Assembly (NCBI GenBank): GCA_040758595.1 | Contig: JBFLVJ010000002.1 | Span: 43,885-107,884 of the forward strand | DNA from: Bilamarchaeum sp040758595 | GTDB lineage: Archaea > Micrarchaeota > Micrarchaeia > Anstonellales > Bilamarchaeaceae | DNA: 64,000 nt | Reading direction: 5' to 3' | In this document: one piece after another, positions 6,989 through 15,564 of the stretch | Position numbering within the stretch: position 1 is the stretch's first letter | Layout of the letters: the number at the start of each line of letters is the position of its first letter | Made by a program: the position numbers and the translations under genes | The notes under the pieces: model-generated | Database searches by the model: none | Seen by the model: the letters and a program-made list of their open reading frames with translations, nothing else | Told to the model about the DNA's origin: nothing

Positions 6989-8502
6989 AACGTGACCTTC
7001 TGCTCCTTGATGCATTCCTTCAACCTCGCTTCGATATCCTCTATCTTTATCCTCTCCTGCTTGCCGTCGTTCCTGTATCTCAAGGTGACGGTGTTGTCCT
7101 TCAGCGTATCGTAATCTATGGTGAGCGCGTAGGGGATGCCTATCTCATCGGCCCTGGCGTATCTCCTGCCTATGCTTCCGCTCCCCCTGTACATCACATC
7201 GAGCCCCCTGCCCCTCAGCATGGATGTCACTTCCCGGGCCTTCTCTTCCATGCCGTCCTTGGTCATGAGCGGATAGACCGCCACGTGGTATGGCGCTATC
7301 ACGGGCGGGAAATCGAACCATTCCCATTCCTTTTGGGTTCCCTGTTTCCAGTTTCCTGTTTCGTCTTTCTCGTCCTTCTCCCTGAAGCAGTGCTCCAGGA
7401 GGCAGTAGAACAACCTGTCGACCCCCATCGAGACCTCGAACACGTGCGGGACGACCTTCTTCTTCTCGCTCTCGATGAACACGCTCATGTCGGTGCCGCT
7501 GTGCTTCGCGTGCTGGGAAAGGTCGAAGTCGGTGCGGTATGCGTTGCCGATGGTCTCTATGGTCCCGAAGGAGGTCTCCACCTCCATGTCTATGTTGCCC
7601 TTGGAATAGTGCGGTATCTCGTTGGCATCCAGAACCCTGAACCACATCCTCTTCGGGTCTATCCCGACCATCCTGTAGAACTCCCATTCCTTGAGGAGGA
7701 AATAGGCCATTATCTCGTTGGAAGCGACCTTCTCGTCCGCGGTCTCCTTCCCGTTCATCTCCCGGAGCTCATCCTTTATCTTCATGGTCATCCTGCCGGA
7801 TGCGACCTTGCCGAACCCTTCGAATCCGGGCTCGGAGGGGTTGAAGAAATATTCCAGCTCCATCTGGGTGAACTCCCTCATCCTCACCAATCCCTTCCGT
7901 GGGGATATCTCGTTCCTGAAGCTACGGCCCACCTGGCCGACCGCCAGAGGGAGTTTCGTCCCGTGGTTCTTGAATATCCTCATGAATGATGTGAATATGC
8001 CCTGCGCGGTCTCGGGACGGGCATATGCCGGGGTCCGCTCCCCGCCGATTCCGGTGGCGAACATCAGGTTGAACATGTGCGCTTTGCCGAAATCGCCCTT
8101 GCACTTGGGGCACTTGATCCCTTTGGTTTCGATGACGTGGTCCAGCGTCTCGAGTCTCCCGTCCCACTTCTCTCCGTGCAGGTGGTAATGCTTCTCCTCG
8201 ACCATGGTATCCGCCCGCACGCGCGTGTGGCACTGGGCGCACTCCACCACCGGGTCAGCGAAGCTCGATACGTGGCCGGATGCCACCAGCACAGGCTCCG
8301 GAGTGGTTATGCTCGTCTCCACCTCGTGGTAACCCTCGCTCTTGATGAACATCTCGCGCCAGAGGTTCTCTATCTTGCGCTTTATCAGGACGCCGACCGG
8401 GCCGTATTCGTAGAATCCTCCGGTGCCGCCGTAGCACTCGTTGCTTGGGAAGAAGAATGACCTTTTGAGGGCTAACTCATAGATTTTGTCGTGGAGCTGC
8501 AT
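6985..8502 (-). CDS. glyS: Glycyl-tRNA synthetase (alpha2 type)
   Basis: This 505-residue class II synthetase charges tRNA-Gly. It shows the N-terminal SNECYGGTGGFYEYGP motif, a CxxC...CxxC zinc insertion (ECAQCHTRV...KCPKCKGDF), motif 2 around SFRNEISPRKGLVRMREFTQ, motif 3 around MGVDRLFYCLLE, and the anticodon-binding domain near the C-terminus (PPVIAPYHVAVYPL). Between motif 3 and that last domain an extra hydrophilic stretch (DETGNWKQGTQKEWE) is encoded by a GAAACCC repeat array at 7331-7363. Length is otherwise typical. The downstream lipoprotein gene overlaps the stop codon. Confidence 0.97.
   Translation of the reverse strand: MQLHDKIYELALKRSFFFPSNECYGGTGGFYEYGPVGVLIKRKIENLWREMFIKSEGYHEVETSITTPEPVLVASGHVSSFADPVVECAQCHTRVRADTMVEEKHYHLHGEKWDGRLETLDHVIETKGIKCPKCKGDFGKAHMFNLMFATGIGGERTPAYARPETAQGIFTSFMRIFKNHGTKLPLAVGQVGRSFRNEISPRKGLVRMREFTQMELEYFFNPSEPGFEGFGKVASGRMTMKIKDELREMNGKETADEKVASNEIMAYFLLKEWEFYRMVGIDPKRMWFRVLDANEIPHYSKGNIDMEVETSFGTIETIGNAYRTDFDLSQHAKHSGTDMSVFIESEKKKVVPHVFEVSMGVDRLFYCLLEHCFREKDEKDETGNWKQGTQKEWEWFDFPPVIAPYHVAVYPLMTKDGMEEKAREVTSMLRGRGLDVMYRGSGSIGRRYARADEIGIPYALTIDYDTLKDNTVTLRYRNDGKQERIKIEDIEARLKECIKEQKVTL
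7331..7363 (-). repeat. GAAACCC array inside glyS
   Basis: On the coding (minus) strand the units are GAAACAG, GAAACTG, GAAACAG, GGAACCC, AAAAGG. They are translated as ETGNWKQGTQK, a hydrophilic loop between the catalytic core and the anticodon-binding domain. Confidence 0.75.
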
Positions 8503-8556
8503 GGAGGCTATTCTGTATGCTGGGTTTTAAATCGCTTTTTACGATAGTATATCGGT

Positions 8557-8994
8557 ATGCCAGTGCAGGCTTCCCAATCAGGCGTGGCAAGAAGGAATCC
8601 CGACCACTCGAGCGCGATGGTTGCGCTCAGTGCGGCATCGGATGCGCTAGCCACGGCCAAGGGGCTATATGGGGAGCGGCGCTTCCAAGAGGCGTTCGAA
8701 TCATCGCGCGATGCGATACGCCTCGTATCGTCCGCGCTCATGTTCAGGGATGGCTGCATCTGCGGCACGTTCGGTTCGTCCCAGGCATATTTGCTGGAGC
8801 GATATCCCGGCATGTTCCCTCTGGAGGCGTGGAGGAGAATCGAGATGTTCCAGGATGATTATGGGAGCGGCCCGATGGCCGCCATCTCGCGCATTCTCGG
8901 CAAGGCCAGGACCGCAGGTGAGACCGAAGCCAATGAAGCCCTCAGAGCAGCCACGATGTTCGTGGATTCCGCACGCAATGAGTTGGTGTTATGA
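8557..8994 (+). CDS. HEPN-like helical protein
   Basis: A 145-residue, mostly alpha-helical protein. The stretch from about residue 28 (SDALATAKGLYGERRFQEA, then SRDAIRLVSSALM) follows the HEPN pattern of a small-residue-rich helix, a basic/aromatic turn and an A-I-R helix. The canonical RxxxxH ribonuclease motif is not evident. The first 20 residues look disordered, and an internal ATG at 8617 is an alternative start. Its stop overlaps the ATG of the next lipoprotein gene by four bases, so the two are probably translated together. The function is unknown; the HEPN call is by pattern only. Confidence 0.6.
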   Translation: MPVQASQSGVARRNPDHSSAMVALSAASDALATAKGLYGERRFQEAFESSRDAIRLVSSALMFRDGCICGTFGSSQAYLLERYPGMFPLEAWRRIEMFQDDYGSGPMAAISRILGKARTAGETEANEALRAATMFVDSARNELVL

Positions 8995-9653
8995 GATATC
9001 TAGCGCTATTGGCGATCCTATTGCTCTCCTTCGGTTGCATCAGCCAGGGCGAGAGGACTATCTATGAGAATGCCAGCGAGCCAGCCTCCCCGTCCGAAGA
9101 GAGCGTCTCTGAGCCTGCGCCGGCCATCGAAGTCCCGGCTATCCACCAGGAGAGCCGCTACCAGGCCGGGGGCTTCAGCTTCGTCCATCCGGATGAGATG
9201 GAAACCGAGGATTCGAGAGGGCCGGGCAGCGGCATCTTCAGCGGCACCAACATGATATCGAGCGGCCAGACCGGCGAACTGCTCGTCGTGACCTATCTGA
9301 ACGTATCAGCCGTCTACGGCTCCAACCAGGACAAGATATACAAGGACGACCCGACGACGGCCGCATCAGGTTTCCTGGTGGCCGACATGGAGCAGGATCC
9401 CGTGGCCGGGCTGCTCAGCAGCGCATACGATGTCGGCGAGGTCTCCACATACGCCATCGCGCGGGACGGGGTGGTGGCGGACGTGCCGTTCAAGGTGAGG
9501 TTCGGCGACTCCAACAAGAGCTATTCTGGTTATGCGATGGACATGTACATCCCGGAGCGCTCGCTCCAGGCCAAGGTGCGCATCATCGCGCTCGATTCGG
9601 AGCAGGCAGAGTCGATAAGGGCGGGGTTCCTGCTCAGCTTCAGGCTCGAATGA
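8991..9653 (+). CDS. Lipoprotein of unknown function
   Basis: A 220-residue protein with signal peptide MRYLALLAILLLSFGC (lipobox LSFGC), then a Pro/Ser/Glu-rich spacer to about residue 50, then a globular domain with beta-like segments (GGFSFVHPDEME, GELLVVTYLNVSAVYG, KVRIIALDSEQAESI). This resembles small archaeal surface lipoproteins that share a PsbP/DUF-type fold, but I cannot name the family. It overlaps the upstream HEPN-like gene by ATGA, implying coupled translation, and is convergent with the transporter gene. Confidence 0.72.
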   Translation: MRYLALLAILLLSFGCISQGERTIYENASEPASPSEESVSEPAPAIEVPAIHQESRYQAGGFSFVHPDEMETEDSRGPGSGIFSGTNMISSGQTGELLVVTYLNVSAVYGSNQDKIYKDDPTTAASGFLVADMEQDPVAGLLSSAYDVGEVSTYAIARDGVVADVPFKVRFGDSNKSYSGYAMDMYIPERSLQAKVRIIALDSEQAESIRAGFLLSFRLE

Positions 9654-9657
9654 AACA

Positions 9658-10980
9658 TCACCACAGGAAGGTCGCGACGAGCGCCGAGATAGCGAGTCCG
9701 ATCAGCGTAATCGGGATGCCGACTTTGACCAGGTCCCACACGCTCAGCCTTCCCTGGTAGAATGCCATCGCGGTCGGAGGGGTGCCGGCGGGCGAGATGA
9801 AATTGAGCGAAGATGCGAGGCCTGCCAGGATTACCAGCTCCTCCATCCCCACGCTCAGGTCCTGCAGGGAGGCCACTATCGGCACTATGAGCGCGGCGGT
9901 CGATGTGTTGCTCATCCCGGCTGTTATCGCGCTGCCGAAAGCCAGGACGGCCAGATAGACCATGGATCCGGACTGCCCGGTTATCGCATCCGACAGCATC
10001 CCCCCTACGATGTCCGAGAGGCCGGATGAGCCGATTGCGCTCCCGAGAGCGATGCTGCCTCCCAAGAGCATCAGGACACCCCAGTCTATCCTGGAGATGC
10101 CATCTTTTTTCACGAGATTGGAGGCATAGAGCAGGACGACAGCCAATATCGATGAGGCACCATCAGGGATCCTATGGATGGAAGATGTCATCCACAGCAG
10201 CACCGTGAATGCGCCTATCGCCAGGGTGGCGGCCTGCTTCCCCGTCCACCCCCCCTTCGCGCTCTTGAAGACGACCTTCTTTATATCCGGCCTGTGGAGG
10301 TGCATTATCACGAGCCAGGAGCATGGTATCAGAAGGGCCACTATCGGCATCCCGTGGAGCGCCCAGTCCACGAAGGTGACCTCGAGCCCCTCCGCGGCCA
10401 GCTCGGCTGCCGCGATGGCGTTTGGCGGAGTGCCCACCAGAGTTCCCATTCCCCCGATCGTTGCTGAGAATGCGACCGCAATCACTGCGGCTTTCCTGTA
10501 TGCCGGGCCGGCTTTTTCCGAGGCGGGCACGGTGAAGAGGGCGACGGGGATCATTATGGCCGCAGTGGCGGTGTTGCTGATCCAGAGCGAGAGGAAAGCG
10601 GTCGCGACCATCATGCCGAGTATGAACCTGTCCGGGGCACCGCCGAACAGACCCATGAATAATGAGGCTATTTTCATGTCCACCCCATGATCCTGCATCG
10701 CGAGCGCGAGCACGAGCCCTCCGAAGAACAAGGCTATCGTCGGGTTGAAATACCCGGAGAACGCTTCTTCGGCGCTCAGCGCGCCGGAAACTATGAGAAG
10801 GAACGTCCCGAAAAGGGCTGTCACATGCAGAGGCAGAGCCTCGGTGAACCAGCAGGCGCCCATGAAGGCCGCGATCGAGAGCACCGCGTGCGCCTTCCAA
10901 TCGAGCCCGATAGGAAGAGCCAGCAGGGCCACTGCTATCAGCGCAGAGACCAGCAGTCCAGGCAGCCTGACGTCCTCCAT
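9658..10980 (-). CDS. DASS-family (SLC13-like) sodium/dicarboxylate transporter
   Basis: A 440-residue integral membrane protein with about 11-12 helices. Two internally repeated substrate-site motifs are present: SNTATAAIMIP with GTLVGTPPNAI in the first half, and SNTSTAALIVP with SPAGTPPTAM in the second. These SNT/TPPN pairs define the DASS/CitT family, which imports C4 dicarboxylates, citrate or sulfate, usually with sodium. The substrate cannot be read from the sequence. Malic enzyme, aspartase/fumarase and PEP carboxylase elsewhere in the window make C4 acids plausible. Monocistronic, with alaS divergent. Confidence 0.92.
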   Translation of the reverse strand: MEDVRLPGLLVSALIAVALLALPIGLDWKAHAVLSIAAFMGACWFTEALPLHVTALFGTFLLIVSGALSAEEAFSGYFNPTIALFFGGLVLALAMQDHGVDMKIASLFMGLFGGAPDRFILGMMVATAFLSLWISNTATAAIMIPVALFTVPASEKAGPAYRKAAVIAVAFSATIGGMGTLVGTPPNAIAAAELAAEGLEVTFVDWALHGMPIVALLIPCSWLVIMHLHRPDIKKVVFKSAKGGWTGKQAATLAIGAFTVLLWMTSSIHRIPDGASSILAVVLLYASNLVKKDGISRIDWGVLMLLGGSIALGSAIGSSGLSDIVGGMLSDAITGQSGSMVYLAVLAFGSAITAGMSNTSTAALIVPIVASLQDLSVGMEELVILAGLASSLNFISPAGTPPTAMAFYQGRLSVWDLVKVGIPITLIGLAISALVATFLW

Positions 10981-11070
10981 GGCCGGTAATCCATATTAAG
11001 GTTAAAAATCCGCATGCCCGGTAAGAATAGGGCGCCGTTCCCGCTCCACCCTTAAAGAGAGCGGGAAAGG

Positions 11071-11080
11071 GGTTATAAAC
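11071..11080 (+). promoter_or_regulatory. TATA box of alaS
   Basis: ggttataaac at 11071-11080 lies about 50 bases before the alaS ATG at 11126. A start near 11103 would leave a short leader that includes AGGTG about 10 bases before the ATG. Confidence 0.5.
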
Positions 11081-11125
11081 CTCGCAAAAGAAATAAGCTA
11101 AGACGCATCTCCAGGTGCAACAATT

Positions 11126-13852
11126 ATGGATGTCGACAAGAACGCTCTTAGGAAACAGTTCGCCGCCGAATGGCAGAAGCACTACAAGCTGAAAGCGCTC
11201 ATCGAGCGCGGTTTCATGCGCCAGACCTGCTCCAAGTGCTCCCGCTCCTTCTGGGCCAAGGACAAGCGCGAGATGTGCGGGGACCCCTCATGCATCGGCT
11301 ACCAGTTCATCGGCTCCACCCCTGTCAAGAAGAAGCTCGGCTATATCGACACCTGGAAGGCCATCGAGAAGTACTTCACCAAGAGCGGCCATGGCTATGT
11401 GAAGCCCTATCCGACAGTCGCGAGGTGGAGGGACGATCTGTATTTCACCATCGCTTCCATCAACGACTTCCAGCCCTATGTGGTCAACGGGGAGCTGGAG
11501 CCGCCATCCAACCCGCTCATCGTGCCCCAGCCATGCATACGGTTCAGCGACATCAGCAACGTCGGGGTCAGCGGCAGGCACTACACCAATTTCGTCATGA
11601 TAGGCCAGCACGCCTTCAACACCAAGAAGACCGGCGACTTCTACTGGAAGGAGGAGGCGATGACGCATGATCTGAACTACCTCAAGGCGCTCGGCATTCC
11701 GGAGGAGGAGATAGTCTTCCAGGAGGATGTGTGGGCCGGAGGCGGCAACTTCGGTCCATGCATCGAGTATTTCTGCCGCGGCCTGGAGCTGGGCAACTGC
11801 GTGTTCATGCAGTATGAAGTTACGCCTGCCGGAAACAGGGAGCTGGAAACCAAGGTCATAGACATGGGAGCCGGCCTCAGCCGCCTCGCATGGATAACCT
11901 CCGGGGAGCCCACCAGCTACGAGGTGGTCTTCGGACCGGTCATAGAGAGGATGAAGAAGCAGACCGGCATCAGCATCGACAAGAAGCTTTTCCTGAAATA
12001 CGCGAAGATATCGGGCAGCCTCAATGAGGACGAGGTGCCTGACCTGGAGAAGGAGAAGGAGCGTGTGGCATCCATGCTCGGGGTCACGAAGAAGGAGCTA
12101 TTCGATACCCTGGAGCCTTTGCAGGCGCTCTACGCATCCGCGGACCATCTATGCACCGTGCTCTTCACGGTCACGGACGGCATGCTACCGAGCAACGCGG
12201 GCGGCGGCTACAACCTCCGCATGCTCCTGCGCCGCGTCTTCGGGTTCGAGGAGAAGTTCGGCTACTCGCTCGATTATGGCGAGATCGTCAAGGGCCACGC
12301 CGACTTCCTGGACTACCTCTTCCCCCACCTCCATGCGGGCGTGGGCACCACCATCGACGTCGTGGAAGAGGAACTGAAGCGCTACAAGACGACCCGAGAG
12401 AAAGCGGGCAGTATCGTAGTCAACATCGTGAAGAAGGCCAAGCACACCGACCCCAAGGCCAGCAACAAGGAACGCGCAGGCGCCGGCCGCATATCCAAAG
12501 AGGACCTGTTCACGCTATACAAGAGCCATGGCATCCCCCCGGAGGCGGTGGCAGAGGTGGCCGAGGAGAACGGAGTGGAAGTGGAGATGCCCGGCAACTT
12601 CTATGCCCTCGTCCGTGCCGGCGAAGGCGAGGAATCGTCGCCCGACAAGGGGCCGTCAGTCAAGCTTCTGTTCGCCGAGACCGCCACCCTCCCGAACACC
12701 AAGCCGCTCTATTACGGCACCGAGCAGAGCTTCAAGGCCAAGGTGACCGGGGTCGTGAATGGCAAGTATGTGGCGCTCGACCAGACCGCGTTCTATCCTG
12801 AGGGTGGAGGGCAGGCCGCGGACATCGGCTTCCTCGCAGGCGTGCGGGTGAAGCACACGCTCAAGCAGGCAGGCACCGTGCTCCACGAGGTGGAGGATGC
12901 CTCGGCGTTCAAGGCCGGCAAGACGGTCGAAGGTGTGGTGGATATCGTCCGCAGGAAGACCATTGCGAGGCACCACAGCGCGGCGCATCTGCTGAATGCC
13001 GCATGCAAATCGGTCCTCGGCCCGCACATCTGGCAGGGCGGATCCCACAAGGACGAGGAGAAGGCCCACCTGGACGTGACGCACTACAGGAAAATAACGA
13101 ACGACGAAGTGGCAGCGATAGAGCACAAGGTCAACGAGTACATCATGGCAGACATGCCGATACAGACCCATGTGCTACCGCGCAACGTGGCAGAGGAGAA
13201 GTACGGATTCACGATCTACCAGGGGGGTGCGGTGCCGGGCAAGGAACTGCGCATCGTGAGCATGGGCGACGTGGACCACGAGGCCTGCGGAGGCACCCAT
13301 GCCATGAACAGGAGCACGGGCGAGCTCGGCCTCTTCAAGATAGTCAAGCGCGAGAGCGTGCAGGACGGCATCGAGCGCATAACCTACAAATGCGGGCATG
13401 TGGCCCTCTCCTACATCCAGGAGAAGGAGCGCATGCTCCGCGATGCCTCTAATGTCTTCAGCGTCTCGGAGCCGGAACTGCTCCGCACTTCAGAGCGCTT
13501 CTTCAGCGAATGGAAGGCCCAGCGCAAGCGCATCGAGGCGCTCGAGGAATCGTTCGTCCGCGAGGAAGCCCGGGCTCTAGTAGAAGAGAGCGCAGGAAGG
13601 CCCATCATGAAGATGCTCGACCTGGACATCAGCGCATTGAGGAAGCTGGCCCTTGCTGTCGCCGAGAGCGACAAGGCAGCGGTCTGCCTGGTGAACAAGC
13701 AGGGCAACCTGGTCTGCGGTGCAGGCAAGAGCTCGGGCGCCAGCGCCAAAGAGATGCTGCAGAAGGTCATCTCAAAACTAGGCGGAACGGGCGGCGGCAG
13801 CGACCGCATCGCCCAGGGCAAGGCCGAGAAGCCGGGCGTCGTGGATATCTAA
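11126..13852 (+). CDS. alaS: Alanyl-tRNA synthetase, archaeal type
   Basis: A 908-residue AlaRS, which charges tRNA-Ala and edits Ser/Gly. The archaeal-type N-terminus carries CSKCSRSFWAKDKREMCGDPSC, a zinc module absent in bacterial enzymes. The catalytic core is visible in TVARWRDDLYFTIASI and MGAGLSRLAW. The editing domain has HHSAAHLL (about residues 617-624) and CGGTHAMNRS with the zinc His/Cys. The C-terminal C-Ala region ends GGGSDRIAQGKAEKPG. The stop overlaps the stop of the convergent PGI gene. Length and domain order are normal. Confidence 0.97.
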   Translation: MDVDKNALRKQFAAEWQKHYKLKALIERGFMRQTCSKCSRSFWAKDKREMCGDPSCIGYQFIGSTPVKKKLGYIDTWKAIEKYFTKSGHGYVKPYPTVARWRDDLYFTIASINDFQPYVVNGELEPPSNPLIVPQPCIRFSDISNVGVSGRHYTNFVMIGQHAFNTKKTGDFYWKEEAMTHDLNYLKALGIPEEEIVFQEDVWAGGGNFGPCIEYFCRGLELGNCVFMQYEVTPAGNRELETKVIDMGAGLSRLAWITSGEPTSYEVVFGPVIERMKKQTGISIDKKLFLKYAKISGSLNEDEVPDLEKEKERVASMLGVTKKELFDTLEPLQALYASADHLCTVLFTVTDGMLPSNAGGGYNLRMLLRRVFGFEEKFGYSLDYGEIVKGHADFLDYLFPHLHAGVGTTIDVVEEELKRYKTTREKAGSIVVNIVKKAKHTDPKASNKERAGAGRISKEDLFTLYKSHGIPPEAVAEVAEENGVEVEMPGNFYALVRAGEGEESSPDKGPSVKLLFAETATLPNTKPLYYGTEQSFKAKVTGVVNGKYVALDQTAFYPEGGGQAADIGFLAGVRVKHTLKQAGTVLHEVEDASAFKAGKTVEGVVDIVRRKTIARHHSAAHLLNAACKSVLGPHIWQGGSHKDEEKAHLDVTHYRKITNDEVAAIEHKVNEYIMADMPIQTHVLPRNVAEEKYGFTIYQGGAVPGKELRIVSMGDVDHEACGGTHAMNRSTGELGLFKIVKRESVQDGIERITYKCGHVALSYIQEKERMLRDASNVFSVSEPELLRTSERFFSEWKAQRKRIEALEESFVREEARALVEESAGRPIMKMLDLDISALRKLALAVAESDKAAVCLVNKQGNLVCGAGKSSGASAKEMLQKVISKLGGTGGGSDRIAQGKAEKPGVVDI

Positions 13853-14568
13853 GCCTTGCTCAACAAGCCCGGCTTCTTGAGGAACTCGAACCGTCTCGGA
13901 TCCGCATAGAACTCGGCCAGGATGTCCTTGCTGGAGAATCCGTAGCTTTCGTTTATCTTGGCCGCTGAGAGCTGCTTGTTCTCGTGCACCACGTAGTTGG
14001 TGTTCTGGGTCATCTGCCCTTCCTTCAGGTAATAGAATGCCGCGCCCTGGTTCTCTTCATACTCCTTGTAGAGCGATTCGAATCCCTCATAGACCAGGTT
14101 GGCGAGCACCAGGGTGTTCTCCCCCCTGTTGATGGAGACGTGGCCCCACTCGGGCGGTATCAGTATGACCTCGCCTTCCTTGGCCGCGACTATCATGGTG
14201 TCCACGCTGCCGTTCCGGTTCCGTTTCTGCATGATGAATTCGGCATTGCCCCTCACCACCTGGTAGACCTCGGGGTATGCCGGACCATCTTCGCTACCGG
14301 GATGGTAATGGCCGAAAGTCTTTACGTATTCGTCACCTATTATCCTCGCCGGGATCACGGTGATGTCGAACCTGATGCCTTCGCGCTTGAAGACGTCCCT
14401 GAACATGTAATAGAGCGGCACGTCCGCCGCCTCGTCATGGTACTGCCTCAGGACCTTCCTCATCTGGCCCATGGTCCTGATGGATTTCGGGTGCTTCCCC
14501 TCGTTGACGAACAGGTCCGTCCCCGCAAGCTCTATGCGGAGCGGCTTCTCATAAAGGACCGCGTCCAT
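13849..14568 (-). CDS. pgi: Glucose-6-phosphate isomerase, cupin type
   Basis: A 239-residue cupin-type isomerase interconverting glucose-6-P and fructose-6-P, the archaeal non-homologous replacement for classical PGI. The metal-binding cupin motif is GHYHPGSEDGPAYPEVYQVVRG (His, His, Glu) with the second cupin motif at PEWGHVSINRGENTLVLANLV. Archaeal members are about 190 residues; this one has extra N- and C-terminal segments. Its start overlaps the end of the next upstream gene by 20 bases, so they form an operon. Tail-to-tail with alaS. Confidence 0.93.
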   Translation of the reverse strand: MDAVLYEKPLRIELAGTDLFVNEGKHPKSIRTMGQMRKVLRQYHDEAADVPLYYMFRDVFKREGIRFDITVIPARIIGDEYVKTFGHYHPGSEDGPAYPEVYQVVRGNAEFIMQKRNRNGSVDTMIVAAKEGEVILIPPEWGHVSINRGENTLVLANLVYEGFESLYKEYEENQGAAFYYLKEGQMTQNTNYVVHENKQLSAAKINESYGFSSKDILAEFYADPRRFEFLKKPGLLSKA

Positions 14569-14956
14569 TTTCTACCACCCCTTTCATCTTGTTGAACTCA
14601 GCCAATGTGGCGAGCGGTTTCTTGACGATGAGCTTTTGCTTCTCGAATTTATAAAACAGCAGCTTCAGGAAAGTGAGCAGCTCGCGGTTCTTGACGCCCT
14701 GCCTGTCATAGTCCTTCTGCAGGCCCTGTATGGTCTTGAAGGAACCTATGAAGAAAGAGAGGTCCAGGGTGCTCTGTCCGTTCCAGCCCCTTATCTTCTC
14801 GTATATGAGCAGCCTCGCGATGCCCAGCCGCGCGCGTAGCCGTTTCGATTCAGCATCATCCCCCTCGATGCCGCTTTCGATGGTCTTCAAAGCATATGCC
14901 AGCTCCTGCCAATCCGCCTGGACAAGGCTATCGCTTATGCTGATTGGGCTAGACAT
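14549..14956 (-). CDS. Helical protein of unknown function, operon with PGI
   Basis: A 135-residue protein from the ATG at 14956 (an upstream in-frame start at 14983 is possible but lies inside the promoter). It is alpha-helical, with leucine-rich helices such as DWQELAYALKTIE and LLTFLKLLFYKFEKQKL and a conserved-looking GWNGQSTLDLSFFIGSF. No membrane segment and no recognised domain. The 3' end overlaps the PGI start by 20 bases, implying coupled expression, but a metabolic role is not evident. A TATA-like ttaaaatg lies about 30 bases before the ATG on the minus strand. Confidence 0.65.
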   Translation of the reverse strand: MSSPISISDSLVQADWQELAYALKTIESGIEGDDAESKRLRARLGIARLLIYEKIRGWNGQSTLDLSFFIGSFKTIQGLQKDYDRQGVKNRELLTFLKLLFYKFEKQKLIVKKPLATLAEFNKMKGVVENGRGPL

Positions 14957-15019
14957 TCGGTTAGGACTTATGGTGGTAAGCATTTTAACTCCAATACTCC
15001 GGTCATAACGGTATCCGCC

Positions 15020-15082
15020 GGTGGTTTCCTGTTTCCGGTCTTGGGTTGTGGCACGAGACCGGGAACCCTGAACCGGAAACCC
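15020..15082. repeat. GAAACCC heptanucleotide inverted array
   Basis: Left arm (15020-15050) reads on the minus strand as AAGACCG, GAAACAG, GAAACCA. Right arm (15055-15082) reads on the plus strand as GAGACCG, GGAACCC, TGAACCG, GAAACCC. The arms are near-complementary and could fold into a long imperfect hairpin. The array lies in the 400-base gap between the gene at 14956 and tRNA-Gln. Confidence 0.78.
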
Positions 15083-15140
15083 ATAAGCAAAACAGTTATT
15101 TTTGAAGAGAGATAGATAATAGCCCGAGCGGATCGAAGCC
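15069..15140 (-). pseudogene. Decayed duplicate of the tRNA-Gln 3' end and its flank
   Basis: This segment aligns with 15305-15377, the 3' end of tRNA-Gln and its downstream flank. Both read ACCGGAAACC, then TAAGC(A/G)AAAC, then TTTTTGAAGA, then ATAGCCC, GAGCGGAT, CGAA. The upstream copy has lost bases in the T arm and acceptor, so it is not a working tRNA. Further right, 15178-15200 (ggccaaaaaggcc) may be what is left of its intron. The rest of 15140-15290 holds no gene that I can see. Confidence 0.6.
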
Positions 15141-15290
15141 CGGCCTTTTTATGTTCGGAACCCTATCTCCGGCCAAAAAGGCCAGGCGTGCCCCAAAAAC
15201 CAGTCCTTCGGAACAGAAGAAACGCAGGGATGAGCGTCTCCCCCTTCGGTTTTCTCTACGTTTCTGATTCCTCCCGTCCATTGACAATCG

Positions 15291-15318
15291 GGACTGGAAA
15301 CCCAAGACCGGAAACCAC
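15291..15318 (+). repeat. GAAACCC array next to the tRNA-Gln 3' end
   Basis: Units GGGACTG, GAAACCC, AAGACCG, GAAACCA in perfect 7-base phase. The array is 37 bases past the 3' end of the minus-strand tRNA-Gln gene. Confidence 0.75.
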
Positions 15319-15355
15319 CTAAGCGAAACCGTGATTTTTGAAGAAAAGCAGGATA

Positions 15356-15501
15356 TAGCCCCGAGCGGATTCGAACCGCTGTCAAGAGATGTCCCGGGCC
15401 CTTTGGTTTCCTCATGGTTTTCCCCGGGCGTTTGCCCGAAGAAAGGTTGAGGCCAAAAGGCCGCCAGAGTCTCCTATCCTTGACCGCTAGACGACGGGGC
15501 T
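15356..15501 (-). tRNA. tRNA-Gln(CTG) with a 73-nt intron
   Basis: Acceptor AGCCCCG/CGGGGCT with discriminator A, D arm GTCT-AGCGGTCA-AGGA, anticodon stem GGAGA/TCTCT with loop CTCTGG-A, T arm AGCGG-TTCGAAT-CCGCT. Anticodon CTG at 15465-15467. A 73-nt intron at 37/38 (about 15391-15463) contains short hairpins (GGCCTTTTGGCC, CGGGC-AAAC-GCCCG) and a stretch similar to the tRNA-Lys and tRNA-Thr introns. A decayed duplicate of the 3' end lies about 236 bases downstream in the tRNA direction. Confidence 0.88.
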
Positions 15502-15564
15502 AGAAGTCGTGGAGTGAGTTTGCTCGGAAAAGAATAAAAACCAAATTAATTGTTTCCGCCCCTA

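Noticed and set aside
11828..11853. GAAACCC-like stretch inside alaS (AGNRELETK)
   Set aside because: Only two imperfect units, and the peptide lies in a region where archaeal AlaRS has similar length; chance similarity is likely.
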